Of a stretch of DNA of 64,000 bases, positions 8,104-16,886 are shown one piece after another; within the stretch, counting starts at the first letter, position 1; the number at the start of each line of letters is the position of its first letter. Under the pieces are notes generated by a model. It did no database searches, was not told where the DNA came from, and was given only the letters and a program-made list of their open reading frames with translations. The position numbers and the translations under genes were made by a program. The DNA comes from Elusimicrobia bacterium GWA2_51_34. Its GTDB lineage: Bacteria; Elusimicrobiota; Elusimicrobia; Elusimicrobiales; UBA9959. The DNA lies in contig MGTS01000021.1 in NCBI GenBank assembly GCA_001799565.1, forward strand, positions 33,984-97,983. The letters are read 5' to 3'.

Positions 8104-8912
8104 CAGGCATGATTAAAAAAATATCTCTCCCTGCAATGTTCTTTTGCGCGGCCTTTTCAGCCCTCGCTTTCCGGCCGGACGCCCAGAAAGCGGCGGCCAA
8201 AGCCAGTTGGATGAACGTGTCGGCGCTCGATACAGGAAGTAATTATTACATGGAAATAGCCCAGGATGGCAGGGCACTGATACGGACTGAATCAAAAAAC
8301 TCCGCCACCACGCGCCGAGGCCGGATACCGCCGCAGCTTGCGAAAGACTTTTTTCGCGAAATTGAGAATTCGGAAGTAATAAACGCCCAGAGCGCCGCAG
8401 CCAATAAAATGGTTTTCTACCGCGGTGAGGTTTTAAAAATTTCAGCCTATATAACCGGGGAATTGCGCCGCGTGAACGCTCCGCTTAATACTTTCGGAGA
8501 GGCCTTCTCTCACGCTTTCAGCGAGGCAAAAAAGAACATAGAAAAACTGCCGCTTGAGAAGAATCTCTGCGGTTTCCTGAGCGCGGAACCGATTGAGGGG
8601 GACGCGCTTGATCAGTTCCGAGAAAACGCCTCAAAAGAGCGCGAAGTAAAGAATATTGAAACTTACGATATACAAAAAGTTAAACCTCTTTTTGACGCCA
8701 TAAAACATCCCTACCGGCTTATTGCGCTTGAGAGCCAGGGCGATCTGAAAAACATCAGGGATTTTATCTCTCTTTACCAGCTTTACGGTCTGCGCAGACT
8801 TTTTTACGTGCCAAGCACCAGGGGGGTTTTCAAGTGTCAGGTGCTGGAAGCCGGCACAGACAGGGCCGAACGCGCCGCGGCCGCCTCAGGCGGACGGCAA
8901 CCCCGGATATGA
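8100..8912 (+). CDS. Exported protein of unknown function
   Basis: 270 residues, no family recognised. GTG at 8100 overlaps the preceding TGA (GTGA), which argues for translational coupling; ATG at 8109 is the alternative start. An N-terminal signal peptide (about 5-24, ISLPAMFFCAAFSALAF) predicts export. The body is mixed alpha/beta with no cysteine pattern or repeat. FSLYQLYGLRRLFYVP-like segments near 225-245 are hydrophobic but too short for confident membrane calls. The last 15 residues (RAAAASGGRQPRI) are written partly by the palindrome at 8879-8899. Position after the DsbA and MauE genes suggests an envelope role, by inference only. Confidence 0.65.
   Translation: MTGMIKKISLPAMFFCAAFSALAFRPDAQKAAAKASWMNVSALDTGSNYYMEIAQDGRALIRTESKNSATTRRGRIPPQLAKDFFREIENSEVINAQSAAANKMVFYRGEVLKISAYITGELRRVNAPLNTFGEAFSHAFSEAKKNIEKLPLEKNLCGFLSAEPIEGDALDQFRENASKEREVKNIETYDIQKVKPLFDAIKHPYRLIALESQGDLKNIRDFISLYQLYGLRRLFYVPSTRGVFKCQVLEAGTDRAERAAAASGGRQPRI
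8879..8899. repeat. CCGCCTCAGGCGG palindrome at a gene's 3' end
   Basis: Core CCGCCT-C-AGGCGG (8881-8893) in the final codons of the gene at 8100-8912. It belongs to the GTCCGCCT/AGGCGGAC family seen at 672, 13645, 30843, 54297 and 63601. Confidence 0.7.
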
Positions 8913-8985
8913 GTTCAGGAGTTTAGAGTTTAAGAGTTCAGAATCTTCAAACTCACAACTCCAAAAATCCCTAACTCCCCGATTT
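8911..8985. repeat. Word palindrome (GAGTTTAGAGTT type)
   Basis: Left: GAGTTCAGGAGTTTAGAGTT then TAAGAGTTCAGAA. Right: CAAACTCACAACTCC and CCTAACTCCCC. GAGTT words on one arm are answered by AACTC words on the other, just before the receiver gene. Confidence 0.6.
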
Positions 8986-9003
8986 TTTTGTTAGAATAAA
9001 GCT

Positions 9004-9423
9004 ATGGAACAGGAAAAACCTATACGGGTAGTGGCAGTGGACGACGATGAGGCCATACTTGAAATTTATGAAACAGGCCTCGCCTCGGACAACTGCGAGG
9101 TAAAAACTTTTTCAAACCCTAAAAAGGCAAGGGAATTTTTCGCCAATGCCAGGCCTGAAGAAATACCCGATGTTATTTTGATGGACATCATGATGCCGGG
9201 TGTTGACGGCATAAGCCTTATGGGCGATATCAGAACAATGAGCGCTTCGGCCCATGTGCCGATACTTGCCGTAAGCGGATTAAACGACGCCGCCACCTTA
9301 AATGACGCCCTGTTATTCGGCGCCATGGACTATCTCGTTAAACCTTTTGACCTGGAAACGCTGCTGGCTAAAATCAGAAAAGCCGCCGAAATTTCCCGCA
9401 AGAGAGCGCCCAAACCCGCCTGA
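9004..9423 (+). CDS. Single-domain response regulator (CheY-like receiver)
   Basis: 139 residues, one receiver domain and no output domain. Acidic pair DDD (13-15), phosphoacceptor Asp61 in LMDIMMPG, Ser91 in the Thr/Ser switch position (AVSG) and Lys113 in LVKPFD are all present, so phosphorylation is expected. A short basic tail (KRAPKPA) follows. No histidine kinase lies nearby. TAGAAT at 8992-8997 is only 6 nt before the ATG with no ribosome site between, so translation may be leaderless. Confidence 0.9.
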   Translation: MEQEKPIRVVAVDDDEAILEIYETGLASDNCEVKTFSNPKKAREFFANARPEEIPDVILMDIMMPGVDGISLMGDIRTMSASAHVPILAVSGLNDAATLNDALLFGAMDYLVKPFDLETLLAKIRKAAEISRKRAPKPA

Positions 9424-9452
9424 ACTCTGGTAAGGACCCGTAAACAATCCAC

Positions 9453-9635
9453 ATGCCAAATAAAGGAAAAATTGGCCTTTTCCTGACTTTCGCACTTTTT
9501 GCAGTAGCCATCGTAACGGCCTGCAGCCCGGTTTTCAAAGCCGGCCACACAAACTGGGATGACCAGCTCTATACATATAAAAATCATTCCGTCCAAAGCC
9601 TGTCAGCGGCTAATTTTTTTGATAATTGCAGATAA
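9453..9635 (+). pseudogene. Truncated N-terminus of a TMTC-like TPR membrane glycosyltransferase
   Basis: 60 residues only. A hydrophobic first helix is followed by AGHTNWDDQLYTYKNHSVQS and LSAANFF, closely resembling the first luminal loop of large TMTC/PMT-type membrane proteins that carry TPRs (the pattern FVNWDD..Y...N..I..LS). Those proteins have several hundred residues; here the frame stops at FDNCR and nothing related follows. The next 190 bases are repeat DNA. I read it as a remnant; a functional short peptide is possible but unlikely. Confidence 0.6.
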
Positions 9636-9685
9636 AGGCCTAAATTTATAACATATTAAGGCAGGGAAGCTGGAAAAAGGGAGAG

Positions 9686-9790
9686 AGTTTAGTTAGAGGT
9701 CAGAAATCAGAGGACAGAGATCAGATATTAAGAAATAAGATTTGAGGAAATCCAGTGCGGTCTTACTTCTGACATTTGTCCTCTGACTTC
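9686..9790. repeat. Word palindrome (CAGAGGTCAGAAATCAGA type)
   Basis: Left: TTAGAGGTCAGAAATCAGAG, then GACAGAGATCAGA. Right: CTTCTGACATTTGTCCTCTG and ACTTCC. Purine-rich CAGA words on one arm are answered by pyrimidine-rich TCTG words on the other, about 50 bp apart. It lies between the truncated gene and the membrane protein gene. Confidence 0.7.
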
Positions 9791-9820
9791 CACCTTTACC
9801 CTGATTTTAACGGAGATAAA

Positions 9821-10993
9821 ATGATTAGGATGTTGAAAAATGTTTTTACGCAAAAAACGCACGACGGCACCACGGAACGCCTGCTGCAGCTGGCACTGGC
9901 CTACTTCGCCACCTACATATTGACCGGAATTGCTCCTAAATACTTTATGAATACCGCTCCCGGCTATCCCGCCATGAGCGATGTCCAGTATATGGTTTAC
10001 TCCACGCTCTTATCCAGTCTTTTCTGCGTAACGCTCGTCATAATCTGGAAATGGTATAAATTCCAGTCCCAGGGCAAAATCACGGTATTAGGCCTGAGTT
10101 TCCCTAAAGAGTTCCTTTATATCATTCCGTCCGGCGTCTGCACCGCGGTGGTCATTCCGACCACCACGCTGATGTACCTGCTGCCCATCTCGGTGATGGT
10201 TGCCATGATAATCATGCGGGCGAGTATCATCGTAATAAGCCGCCTTATTGATTCAATACAGATACGCCAGGGCATCCTGACTAAAACAGTCTACATGGAA
10301 GAAAATGTGGCCGTAGTCTTCGCGTTGGCCGCCGTGGGAATGAAGCTATGTTATGTCAAGCCGGGCGACTTTGACTTCGTCCATAATGCCGCAGCAGTGA
10401 CCATTCTAACCTCTTACATCATTGCCTATGGCATCCGCATCTACATTATGAACTATTTCAAAAACACGCGGACCAAGGGGGTGCCATACGATAACAAAGG
10501 CTTTTTCGCCGTGGAACAGTTATCCGCCAGTACCACGATGATACTCGCTGCACTTGCCGTGGTATATTTCATGACCCCGGACCTGGCCAATCCCAAAGAC
10601 TTCGTGGCCAACTTTCAGGACGCGTTCTCAAACGCCCATAAGGATTGGCTCAAAGCCGCCCTGGCAGGCATCCCTTACGGCATAGGCGCTTTTTTTTCGG
10701 TGTTCCTGTTCATGTTTAAGGGCCGCACCGCCACTTTCGCGGGGCTAGTTAACCGCCTAACCTCGCTTATCGCAGGCACCATAGCAACGCTCATTGTATT
10801 TCTGCTTATGGCGGCAAAACCGCCGGCCAGAGAAGACTGGCTCGGCCTGATACTGATCTTTATCGCCATATACTTCCTGGGCGTTTCCGAAAAGAAGCGC
10901 GCCTGCGAACTGGCAAGGGCTCATGAAATTGAGCTGGAAAAAGACACGGAAGCGGTCTGCGCCCCAGACGGAGAAGACCGCCATAAGCCATAG
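9821..10993 (+). CDS. Polytopic membrane protein of unknown function
   Basis: 390 residues from ATG 9821, chosen because GGAG lies 8 nt upstream; an earlier in-frame start at 9776 is inside repeat DNA. About ten hydrophobic segments span nearly the whole length, with charged loops KWYKFQSQGK and NYFKNTRTKG. It ends in an acidic/basic cytoplasmic tail after residue 360. The layout is reminiscent of ten-helix drug/metabolite transporters (two similar halves), but I see no diagnostic motif. It sits just upstream of ugd and uxs, so a role in nucleotide-sugar or glycan handling is possible, by position only. Confidence 0.6.
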   Translation: MIRMLKNVFTQKTHDGTTERLLQLALAYFATYILTGIAPKYFMNTAPGYPAMSDVQYMVYSTLLSSLFCVTLVIIWKWYKFQSQGKITVLGLSFPKEFLYIIPSGVCTAVVIPTTTLMYLLPISVMVAMIIMRASIIVISRLIDSIQIRQGILTKTVYMEENVAVVFALAAVGMKLCYVKPGDFDFVHNAAAVTILTSYIIAYGIRIYIMNYFKNTRTKGVPYDNKGFFAVEQLSASTTMILAALAVVYFMTPDLANPKDFVANFQDAFSNAHKDWLKAALAGIPYGIGAFFSVFLFMFKGRTATFAGLVNRLTSLIAGTIATLIVFLLMAAKPPAREDWLGLILIFIAIYFLGVSEKKRACELARAHEIELEKDTEAVCAPDGEDRHKP

Positions 10994-11027
10994 GCCGTAT
11001 CTCAACTTTACGACTTACGGCAATAAT
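10981..11027. repeat. Word palindrome (GCCATAGGCC type), short copy
   Basis: CCATAAGCCATAGGCCGTAT, then CTTTACGACTTACGGC as the short opposite arm. It overlaps the stop of the membrane protein gene and precedes ugd. Confidence 0.6.
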
Positions 11028-11049
11028 TAAACTATTGCGGAGCTATACT

Positions 11050-12381
11050 ATGAAAAACGCCAAGAACGAAAAAGTGAACATCTGCGTGATAGGCGCGGGT
11101 TATGTGGGCCTGGTCAGCGGCACGTGCTTTGCTGAGATCGGCCACCGGGTGGTATGTGTTGACAACGACCCTAAAAAAATTAAAATGCTGGAAAAGGGCG
11201 TGATGCCCATTTATGAGGACGGCCTGGAAAGCATGGTAAAGAAAAATGTGAAAGCCGGCCGCCTGCACTTTTCAAGTTCAATAAAAGAGGGCATGTTTCA
11301 CGAAGGCCGCCGCGCTGAAGCCGTCTTTATAGCGGTAGGCACCCCCCCCCGCGACGACGGCTCGGCCGAGCTTTCGGCCATTGAAAAAGTTTCGGAAGAG
11401 ATCGCCAATAATATAACTGGATACACCGTTATAGTGGAAAAATCCACCGTACCTGTAGAAACCTGCGACTGGATAAGTAAAACCATAAACCGATACAATA
11501 AAAACAGCGTTCCATTTGACGTAGCATCAAACCCCGAGTTCCTGCGCGAAGGGACGGCTGTCGGAGATTTCTTAAACCCCGACCGCGTGGTGGCCGGTGT
11601 CCCCACAAAAGAAGCCGAGGCGGTTTTAAAACGAATTTACAAGCCTATGAAAGGCGCAAAGGTGCTGTTTACAAGCGTTAAAAGCGCGGAACTTATAAAG
11701 CACGCCTCCAATTCCTTCCTTTCCACAAAAATATCTTTCATAAACGCCGTGGCGAATGTCTGCGAAAAAACCGGCGCCAACATTGAGGATGTGGCCAAAG
11801 GCATGGGCCTGGACAGGCGGATAGGACCCGCTTTCCTCAAGGCGGGCATAGGCTTTGGCGGATTCTGTTTCCCCAAGGACCTTGAAGCCTTCTACTGGCT
11901 TAGCAAGCGCAAAGGCTACGACTTTGAACTTTTAAAAACCGTCAAAGATATAAATGAAGGGCAGAAACTATGGCTGGTAAAAAAAGCCGAAGAAGAGCTT
12001 TGGAACCTGGCGGGCAAAACCGTGGCGATGCTGGGCCTCGCATTCAAGCCTGAAACCGATGATATGCGTTTTGCCCCAAGCATTGACGTAGTGCGTGAGT
12101 TTTTAAAGCGGGGCGCTAAAGTCCGAGGCTACGATCCGGTTTCGCAGGAAAACGCCAAGCGCGTGATAAAAGATATTTACTTCGCCAAAGACGCATACGA
12201 CTGCGTTAAAGGCACCGACTGCGTGTGCCTGGTCACGGAGTGGAAGGAATTTTCCGCCCTGGACATGAAAAAAGTCCTGAAGACGGTAAAACACCCCATA
12301 TTCATAGACGGCCGCAATCTTTATAATCCCGCCAAAATGCGGGGGCTGGGTTTTACGTATACATCAGTCGGCCGCCAGTAG
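11050..12381 (+). CDS. ugd: UDP-glucose 6-dehydrogenase
   Basis: 443 residues from ATG 11050 (GCGGAG 8 nt upstream; an in-frame TTG at 11035 is rejected). Oxidises UDP-glucose to UDP-glucuronate with two NAD+. Seen: Rossmann GAGYVGL (about 15-21), [29 protein letters not shown], the active-site segment [10 protein letters not shown] with Cys about 273, and the C-terminal UDP-binding domain with [14 protein letters not shown]. The next gene uses its product. A run of nine C (11342-11350) encodes part of VGTPPRD. Feeds the glycan genes of the window. Confidence 0.95.
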   Translation: MKNAKNEKVNICVIGAGYVGLVSGTCFAEIGHRVVCVDNDPKKIKMLEKGVMPIYEDGLESMVKKNVKAGRLHFSSSIKEGMFHEGRRAEAVFIAVGTPPRDDGSAELSAIEKVSEEIANNITGYTVIVEKSTVPVETCDWISKTINRYNKNSVPFDVASNPEFLREGTAVGDFLNPDRVVAGVPTKEAEAVLKRIYKPMKGAKVLFTSVKSAELIKHASNSFLSTKISFINAVANVCEKTGANIEDVAKGMGLDRRIGPAFLKAGIGFGGFCFPKDLEAFYWLSKRKGYDFELLKTVKDINEGQKLWLVKKAEEELWNLAGKTVAMLGLAFKPETDDMRFAPSIDVVREFLKRGAKVRGYDPVSQENAKRVIKDIYFAKDAYDCVKGTDCVCLVTEWKEFSALDMKKVLKTVKHPIFIDGRNLYNPAKMRGLGFTYTSVGRQ

Positions 12382-12401
12382 AGCGCCTGTAAGGCGCCCT
12401 A

Positions 12402-12525
12402 CTGGCCGGCAACAGAAGGCCAAAGAAAGCAAAAGAAGGCAACAGAAAGCAATAAAACTCCTTCTTCCAAAACCTTCAGTTGCGTTCCGTTACTTTCAAT
12501 TGCGTTCCTTTGCTATAGATCAGGA
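12402..12525. repeat. Word palindrome (AAAGAAAGCAAAAGAAGGC type)
   Basis: Left: tandem variants of GGCAACAGAAAGCAA (four copies in about 50 bp). Right: TTGCGTTCCGTTACTTTC then AATTGCGTTCCTTTGC, the complement words. It lies between ugd and uxs; the right arm ends about 15 nt before the uxs start. Confidence 0.7.
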
Positions 12526-12532
12526 TTCACCT

Positions 12533-13465
12533 ATGAGAATATTAGTTACCGGCGCGGCCGGTTTCCTGGGCAGCCACCTCGCCCGTTACCTTATAAGCAA
12601 GGGGCATTCCGTGGTGGGCATCGATAATTTTATTACCGGCAATATTGAAAACATAGAAGATCTTTTCGGCACGGCTAAATTTTCATTCCTTAAATATGAC
12701 GTAACTAACCATCTTTACGTGCCGGGCAAACTAGACGCGGTGCTGCATTTCGCAAGCCCCGCCTCTCCGATAGATTATTTAAAATACCCCATTCCCACTC
12801 TGAAAGTGGGCGCTCTGGGCACGCACAAGGCGCTTGGGCTCGCCAAGGAAAAAAATGCGGTTTTCATGATAGCCTCCACCTCCGAGGTTTACGGCGACCC
12901 GCTTATAAACCCGCAGCACGAAGGTTACTGGGGCAACGTAAACCCCATAGGGCCGCGCGGAGTTTACGACGAGGCCAAGCGTTACGCCGAAGCCCTGACC
13001 ATGGCCTACCACCGCTACCATAAAATGCCTGTGCGGATACTCCGCATTTTCAACACTTACGGCCCCAACATGCGCCTTAAAGACGGCCGTGCGGTCCCCA
13101 ACTTTATGATGCAGGCGCTTAAAGGCAAACCGATAACGGTCTACGGGGACGGCTCCCAGACGCGCAGCCTGTGCTACGTCTCGGACCTGGTAAACGGCAT
13201 CTACCGCCTGCTGATGAGCGGCGAGAATGATCCGGTAAACATAGGCAACCCGCATGAGATCTCGCTGCTGGAACTGGCCGAAACCATAAAACGGCTTGCC
13301 GGCGGCAGGTCTAAAATAATTTTCAAACCGCTGCCGCAGGATGATCCGAAAGTGCGCCGCCCGGACATTACCCGCGCTATAAAACTGCTTAAATGGCAGC
13401 CCAGGGTAGCGCTGGAAGAAGGCCTTAAGAAAACCATCGTCTACTTCAAAGCAAAAATGAAATAG
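12533..13465 (+). CDS. uxs: UDP-glucuronate decarboxylase (UDP-xylose synthase)
   Basis: 310 residues from ATG 12533 (AGGA upstream). Extended SDR fold: GAAGFLG (7-13), [20 protein letters not shown], catalytic Tyr145/Lys149 in [11 protein letters not shown], and [10 protein letters not shown]. The set [16 protein letters not shown] and [10 protein letters not shown] is diagnostic of the UXS group rather than UDP-glucose epimerases. It decarboxylates UDP-glucuronate to UDP-xylose with bound NAD+. It follows ugd, which makes its substrate, and a good terminator lies downstream. Confidence 0.9.
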   Translation: MRILVTGAAGFLGSHLARYLISKGHSVVGIDNFITGNIENIEDLFGTAKFSFLKYDVTNHLYVPGKLDAVLHFASPASPIDYLKYPIPTLKVGALGTHKALGLAKEKNAVFMIASTSEVYGDPLINPQHEGYWGNVNPIGPRGVYDEAKRYAEALTMAYHRYHKMPVRILRIFNTYGPNMRLKDGRAVPNFMMQALKGKPITVYGDGSQTRSLCYVSDLVNGIYRLLMSGENDPVNIGNPHEISLLELAETIKRLAGGRSKIIFKPLPQDDPKVRRPDITRAIKLLKWQPRVALEEGLKKTIVYFKAKMK

Positions 13466-13490
13466 CGCGCCGAAACCCGGTCGAAACAAT

Positions 13491-13524
13491 AAACCGGCCG
13501 GGAGAAACCCGGCTGGTTTCCTTT
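13491..13524 (+). terminator. Rho-independent terminator of ugd-uxs
   Basis: AAACCGGCCGGG, loop AGAAA, CCCGGCTGGTTT (11 of 12 pairs), then CCTTTTAT, 25 nt after the uxs stop. Confidence 0.85.
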
Positions 13525-13638
13525 TATAGCCGGCGCCTTTATCCCGAGTAATCCCTTATCCAACCGTATATCAATCCTTGTAAACCCCTACCGCTTTGAA
13601 CAGATATCCCACAGCGCCAGTAGTAAAAGGCCAAAAAA

Positions 13639-13672
13639 AAGAACCGTCCGCCTAAGGCGAACGGCTCTTTTA
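13639..13672 (-). terminator. Terminator built on the GTCCGCCTAAGGCG palindrome
   Basis: AAGAACCGTCCGCCTAAGGC pairs with GAACGGCTCTTTT. Read leftward from the protease gene, the stem is followed by a T-rich run (the A8 tract at about 13632-13639). The stem core is the same palindrome family found inside genes elsewhere. Confidence 0.8.
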
Positions 13673-13693
13673 AACTTATTGCCGAATGTCTTG

Positions 13694-14968
13694 TTACTTC
13701 TGGTACCAGTTAATAAACTCATCCCACTGGGACGCGGCGGCCCAGGCAAGTTCATTATAATCGCGGTTGAAGCCATAACGCGGCATGTAGCCGGCTATGC
13801 CGTGGGAGTCAGAGTAGCCGGAAGAGGCGCGGTTATGCGCCACCAGCGCGGTCTTTATGTAGTTCGCTACGGCGTCGGCCTTGGCCTTCACGGTGGCGTT
13901 CCCGGTGCTGGCGGCCATCAGGCTGGCAAAGTGCGCGATATCGTGGTTGTCGCTTACAGCATAGCTCTGTGAGCCGGAGATGGCGGTTTTCACCAGGGTC
14001 TTTTCATTAGCGGCCATCATGGCGGAAGCGAAGTCGTTCATCAGGGTCAGAAACTGCCCCAGTGCGGCGGTCTTCACCAGGCTTTGCGTATAGTCCCCGC
14101 TCTGCGCTTCGTAATGGTTGGAGTAGGCATCCACGGCCACTTTCCCCATTTCTTCCGCGCCCATACCAGGCTTGGCGACCAGGGGGGCCAGCATGTCGTT
14201 GTAGGTGTAGCCGTCGCCGGGTTCGGTTTCTTCGGAACCTACCACATAGGTGGCATAATCCTTTATCTCATATACAACTTCTGGCATTTGCATAAGGCAG
14301 GCATCGGAACCATACACATCCACACCGCCCATCTCTTTAAGCAACATTCCTAACTGGGGAGTGGTTATGTTATTGCCGGTTTCATCATCGTAGGAGATAC
14401 CCTTGTTCACACCGGCGCGCACACTCTTGTCCCAGCCGGAACCATGATTCCATACCACCAGCATGTATTTTTTGGCAGGGTAGGCAGCCTTTGCCCATTT
14501 GCCGAAATCTATAACGCTCTTATAATCCCCCATGTCCACTTTGCCAAGGTCTTGCAGCACCGGGGAGGTTACTTTGCTGAAGTCATTATCTTTCGTCACC
14601 AGATAGCGGCGGGTGCCCACCCAGTTACCGTCGGAGGAGTCGTAACCGGACATGCGGCCCATTTCCACCACAACATTGACTTTATCGGTGGAGCCGATCT
14701 TTTCCATCTCGTTCATGTCCAGCAACCCGTACTGTTCCAGATTGTTTTTGGAATTCACATAAACCATTATGGTCCATTCGGCCTCCGATTTACCTAACAT
14801 CCAGCTAAACAGCCCCTTGCCCTGCGGCGCAGCCGGCGCGGGAATCTCCATATTGGCTATTTCCTGTTGAAGGCTGGTTTTACCGGGGGTGTCAAAATTT
14901 ATTTCAGCTGACACCGATGTTGAAACTGCGGCTATTATGGCAAGTGCTACGGCTGATTTCCTGAACAT
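13694..14968 (-). CDS. Clostripain-family (C11) cysteine peptidase, secreted
   Basis: 424 residues from ATG 14968, preceded by GGGAGGTAGT; the frame opens 35 codons earlier but without a ribosome site. Signal peptide MFRKSAVALAIIAAVSTSVS with AEI after a probable cleavage. Family C11 landmarks: WTIMVYVNSKNNLE opening strand, catalytic His about 175 in VVWNHGSGW and Cys about 224 in GSDACLMQMPEVVYE, followed by YVVGSEETEPGDG. C11 enzymes cut after basic residues. Likely outside the cytoplasmic membrane; substrate unknown. Ends about 20 nt before a strong terminator. Confidence 0.9.
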   Translation of the reverse strand: MFRKSAVALAIIAAVSTSVSAEINFDTPGKTSLQQEIANMEIPAPAAPQGKGLFSWMLGKSEAEWTIMVYVNSKNNLEQYGLLDMNEMEKIGSTDKVNVVVEMGRMSGYDSSDGNWVGTRRYLVTKDNDFSKVTSPVLQDLGKVDMGDYKSVIDFGKWAKAAYPAKKYMLVVWNHGSGWDKSVRAGVNKGISYDDETGNNITTPQLGMLLKEMGGVDVYGSDACLMQMPEVVYEIKDYATYVVGSEETEPGDGYTYNDMLAPLVAKPGMGAEEMGKVAVDAYSNHYEAQSGDYTQSLVKTAALGQFLTLMNDFASAMMAANEKTLVKTAISGSQSYAVSDNHDIAHFASLMAASTGNATVKAKADAVANYIKTALVAHNRASSGYSDSHGIAGYMPRYGFNRDYNELAWAAASQWDEFINWYQK

Positions 14969-15118
14969 TACTACCTCCCGTGCGGCGTTTTTAGCTGGCA
15001 GACCTTGAGCTGGAGAAACGACTAAAGTCTGCATTGATATTCTAAAGATATTGACAGTTACAATCAAGGACAAAGGGCCCAGATGGGCATAGGTTAAAAG
15101 ACCTATTCCGTTTTAGGC

Positions 15119-16054
15119 CTAAAGTCCTACGGACATTGCCCCGCGCCCCCTATTCGCTATTCGCCACTCGCTATCCGCCGTCCTTATCGTATTTGCGTGA
15201 ATGCGCGAGGTGTCTTTGATTTTTTTCGCATAGCCGCCGCTTAAAACCACGGCCACCGGCAGCTTGCGCCTGAAGCATTCGGCTAAAACTAAAGCGTCTC
15301 TTTTTTTAATACCCGACATGGTAAGATTAAGCCCGCCAAGCAGATCCCCTCTATATACATCGGCCCCTGCCACATAAACAGCCAAATCCGCCCTTGCCGC
15401 GTTGAGCGCGGCCGAAAGATTGCGCCGCAGCAGAGCCAGATACCCGCCGTCGCCCGTGCCGGGCCGAAGCTTGATATCCAGCGAGCTTTTTTCTTTTTCT
15501 TCCGGGTAAATCTCCCCATTGTGCATTGAAAAAGTGAAAACATTTCTGTCTTTTTTAAAAATTGAAGCCGTGCCGTTTCCCTGATGCGCGTCCAGGTCAA
15601 TAATTACAGCGCGGCGTATTTTTTTCGCCTTAAGCAGTTTTTTAACCGCCACCGCGATATCGTTAAGCAGGCAGAATCCTTCTCCGTGATCCGAGAACGC
15701 GTGATGCGCGCCGCCTCCGCAATTAACACCGAGGCCGCTTTCAAGCGCCAGTTCCGCCGCTTTTATGGTGCCGCCCACATTCATCAAATGCGCCAACGCC
15801 ACGGCGGGCGTTATCTCAAGTTCGGCCTTTGTGGAATCTATGCGCGTAAATTTAAAGCGAAGATTTTTTTCCACCCAGGGCCTGGTATGCGCCAGTTCCA
15901 GGTCTTTTTTGGAAGGCCGGGCCGGTTCAACCACATCCCGCCGGGAAACCACACTCCCCCTGATCAAAATCTTAAGCGCTTCTTCAAATTTTTCCGAACG
16001 GAACACATGGCCGCTGTTTTTTACCGTATAAAGTTTTGAAAAAGCTATTTTCAT
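15119..16054 (-). CDS. Histone-deacetylase-fold (AcuC/HDAC family) deacetylase
   Basis: 311 residues. All HDAC landmarks are visible: GGGAHHAF (His117/His118), DLDAHQGNGT (zinc ligands Asp155 and His157), MHNGEIYP, GADVYRGD (third ligand Asp232) and LSGGYA (Tyr275). The second H of the usual DxHHG is Q here. Bacterial members deacetylate small acetyl-amines, polyamines or acetylated proteins; the substrate cannot be told here. The final roughly 17 residues (SEWRIANRGRG and on) are encoded by the GCGAATAG word repeat at 15146-15182 and look added to an otherwise complete domain. Neighbours, a clostripain protease and a cupin, give no pathway. Confidence 0.9.
   Translation of the reverse strand: MKIAFSKLYTVKNSGHVFRSEKFEEALKILIRGSVVSRRDVVEPARPSKKDLELAHTRPWVEKNLRFKFTRIDSTKAELEITPAVALAHLMNVGGTIKAAELALESGLGVNCGGGAHHAFSDHGEGFCLLNDIAVAVKKLLKAKKIRRAVIIDLDAHQGNGTASIFKKDRNVFTFSMHNGEIYPEEKEKSSLDIKLRPGTGDGGYLALLRRNLSAALNAARADLAVYVAGADVYRGDLLGGLNLTMSGIKKRDALVLAECFRRKLPVAVVLSGGYAKKIKDTSRIHANTIRTADSEWRIANRGRGAMSVGL
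15146..15182. repeat. GCGAATAG word repeat forming a protein C-terminus
   Basis: CCTATTCGCTATTCGCCACT then CGCTATCCGCCG: three to four tandem GCGAATAG-type words (minus-strand reading), one arm only. It lies within the last codons of the deacetylase gene. The same word occurs at 20503-20603 and 52186-52268. Confidence 0.75.
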
Positions 16055-16089
16055 CAGGCTGGTTCCGATCCCTGCAAACTCAAAAAATG

Positions 16090-16455
16090 CTATCGCTTTT
16101 TTTCACAGTCCGAAACATCGCCTTTCGGGTTAACCGTGTTTTTCTCCACCATGAGAACCACGGTCTTTTCGCTGGCCCTTGTCCGATGGAGAACCGCCCT
16201 TGGAACCGTGTAACCCTGATTCGGGAGAAGCTCCAGGGTTTTCCCTTCCAAGTCCAGAAAAAGCCGCCCCTCAACCACCAGGAAAAACTCATCCTCTTCG
16301 TTATGTTTATGCCAGTGGAACTCGCCTTCAAAAATCCCCAGCCGGACAAGGCAGTCATTAACTTCGGTCAGGTTGAAATTTATCCATTTTTCCGTGTTTT
16401 CCATTACCCTCCGGTTAATATCAATAATGGTCGATTGGCCGATTTTTCCGCTCAT
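16090..16455 (-). CDS. Small cupin-domain protein
   Basis: 121 residues, one beta-barrel cupin domain. The metal-binding motif 1 is seen as GEFHWHKHNEEDEFFLVVEG (His at the three expected positions with a following Glu). Motif 2 follows as PRAVLHRTRA, and LLPNQGYTVP lies between. Cupins of this size bind a metal and act as small isomerases, dioxygenases or sensors; no specific role can be assigned. It precedes the deacetylase gene on the same strand with a 35-nt gap, so co-transcription is likely. The C-terminal tail after residue 108 is polar. Confidence 0.8.
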   Translation of the reverse strand: MSGKIGQSTIIDINRRVMENTEKWINFNLTEVNDCLVRLGIFEGEFHWHKHNEEDEFFLVVEGRLFLDLEGKTLELLPNQGYTVPRAVLHRTRASEKTVVLMVEKNTVNPKGDVSDCEKKR

Positions 16456-16520
16456 TATGCAGCTCCTTCAAAACCTCTAATGGACATAAGGGTCCTTACC
16501 ATATTACTATCCCCCCACAT

Positions 16521-16700
16521 CTGAAACTTCCGACCTCCTGAAAAATTTGCAAAAAGTCTTCCCCTCTCGCTATAATACCAAAAGCGGGACGTTTGTATTA
16601 AATTTTTACGTGGTTTTCCCAGCCGTCCTCCAAAACGGACAGCTGGGTGTGAGGGAGTCGGTGTGTTTCAGTCCGCCGGGGCGGGACCAGCCCTTCTGGA
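16521..16700 (+). promoter_or_regulatory. Repeated promoter box and structured leader, copy A
   Basis: ACTTCCGACCTCCTGAAAAA is followed by TTGCAA (16547-16552), an 18-nt spacer and TATAAT (16571-16576). A transcript would begin near 16584 and run about 300 nt to the ubiA-like start. The leader has AAAAGCGGGACGTTTGTATT with an AT-rich run, then a hairpin CCCAGCCGTCC/GGACAGCTGGG (about 16618-16647). Further on, CAGTCCGCCGGGG is shared with copy B. The rest of this 430-base gap holds no convincing gene. Confidence 0.65.
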
Positions 16701-16886
16701 TGCAAGGCAAAGCCATATACGCCATACTCAAACCTGTCAGATGAAGTTCTGCGCCGAAAGAGCAGTGCTGGGCCTGGTTATACTGCAGCACAGGTGCCCG
16801 CAGCCGCCGCAGGATAAATTGTGTTTTACGGTCGGAAGGTTTAACAGCTTTTGCAGGCCTAATAACGCTTTTACCGAGAGGGATAC

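Noticed and set aside
9686-9790. CRISPR array
   Set aside because: The words are too short, imperfect and without regular spacers, and they are answered by reverse complements; no cas genes are present.
16521-16886. Known riboswitch (for example c-di-GMP or cobalamin type) in leader A
   Set aside because: I could not find the conserved core of any riboswitch class I know; only hairpins and similarity to leader B are supported.
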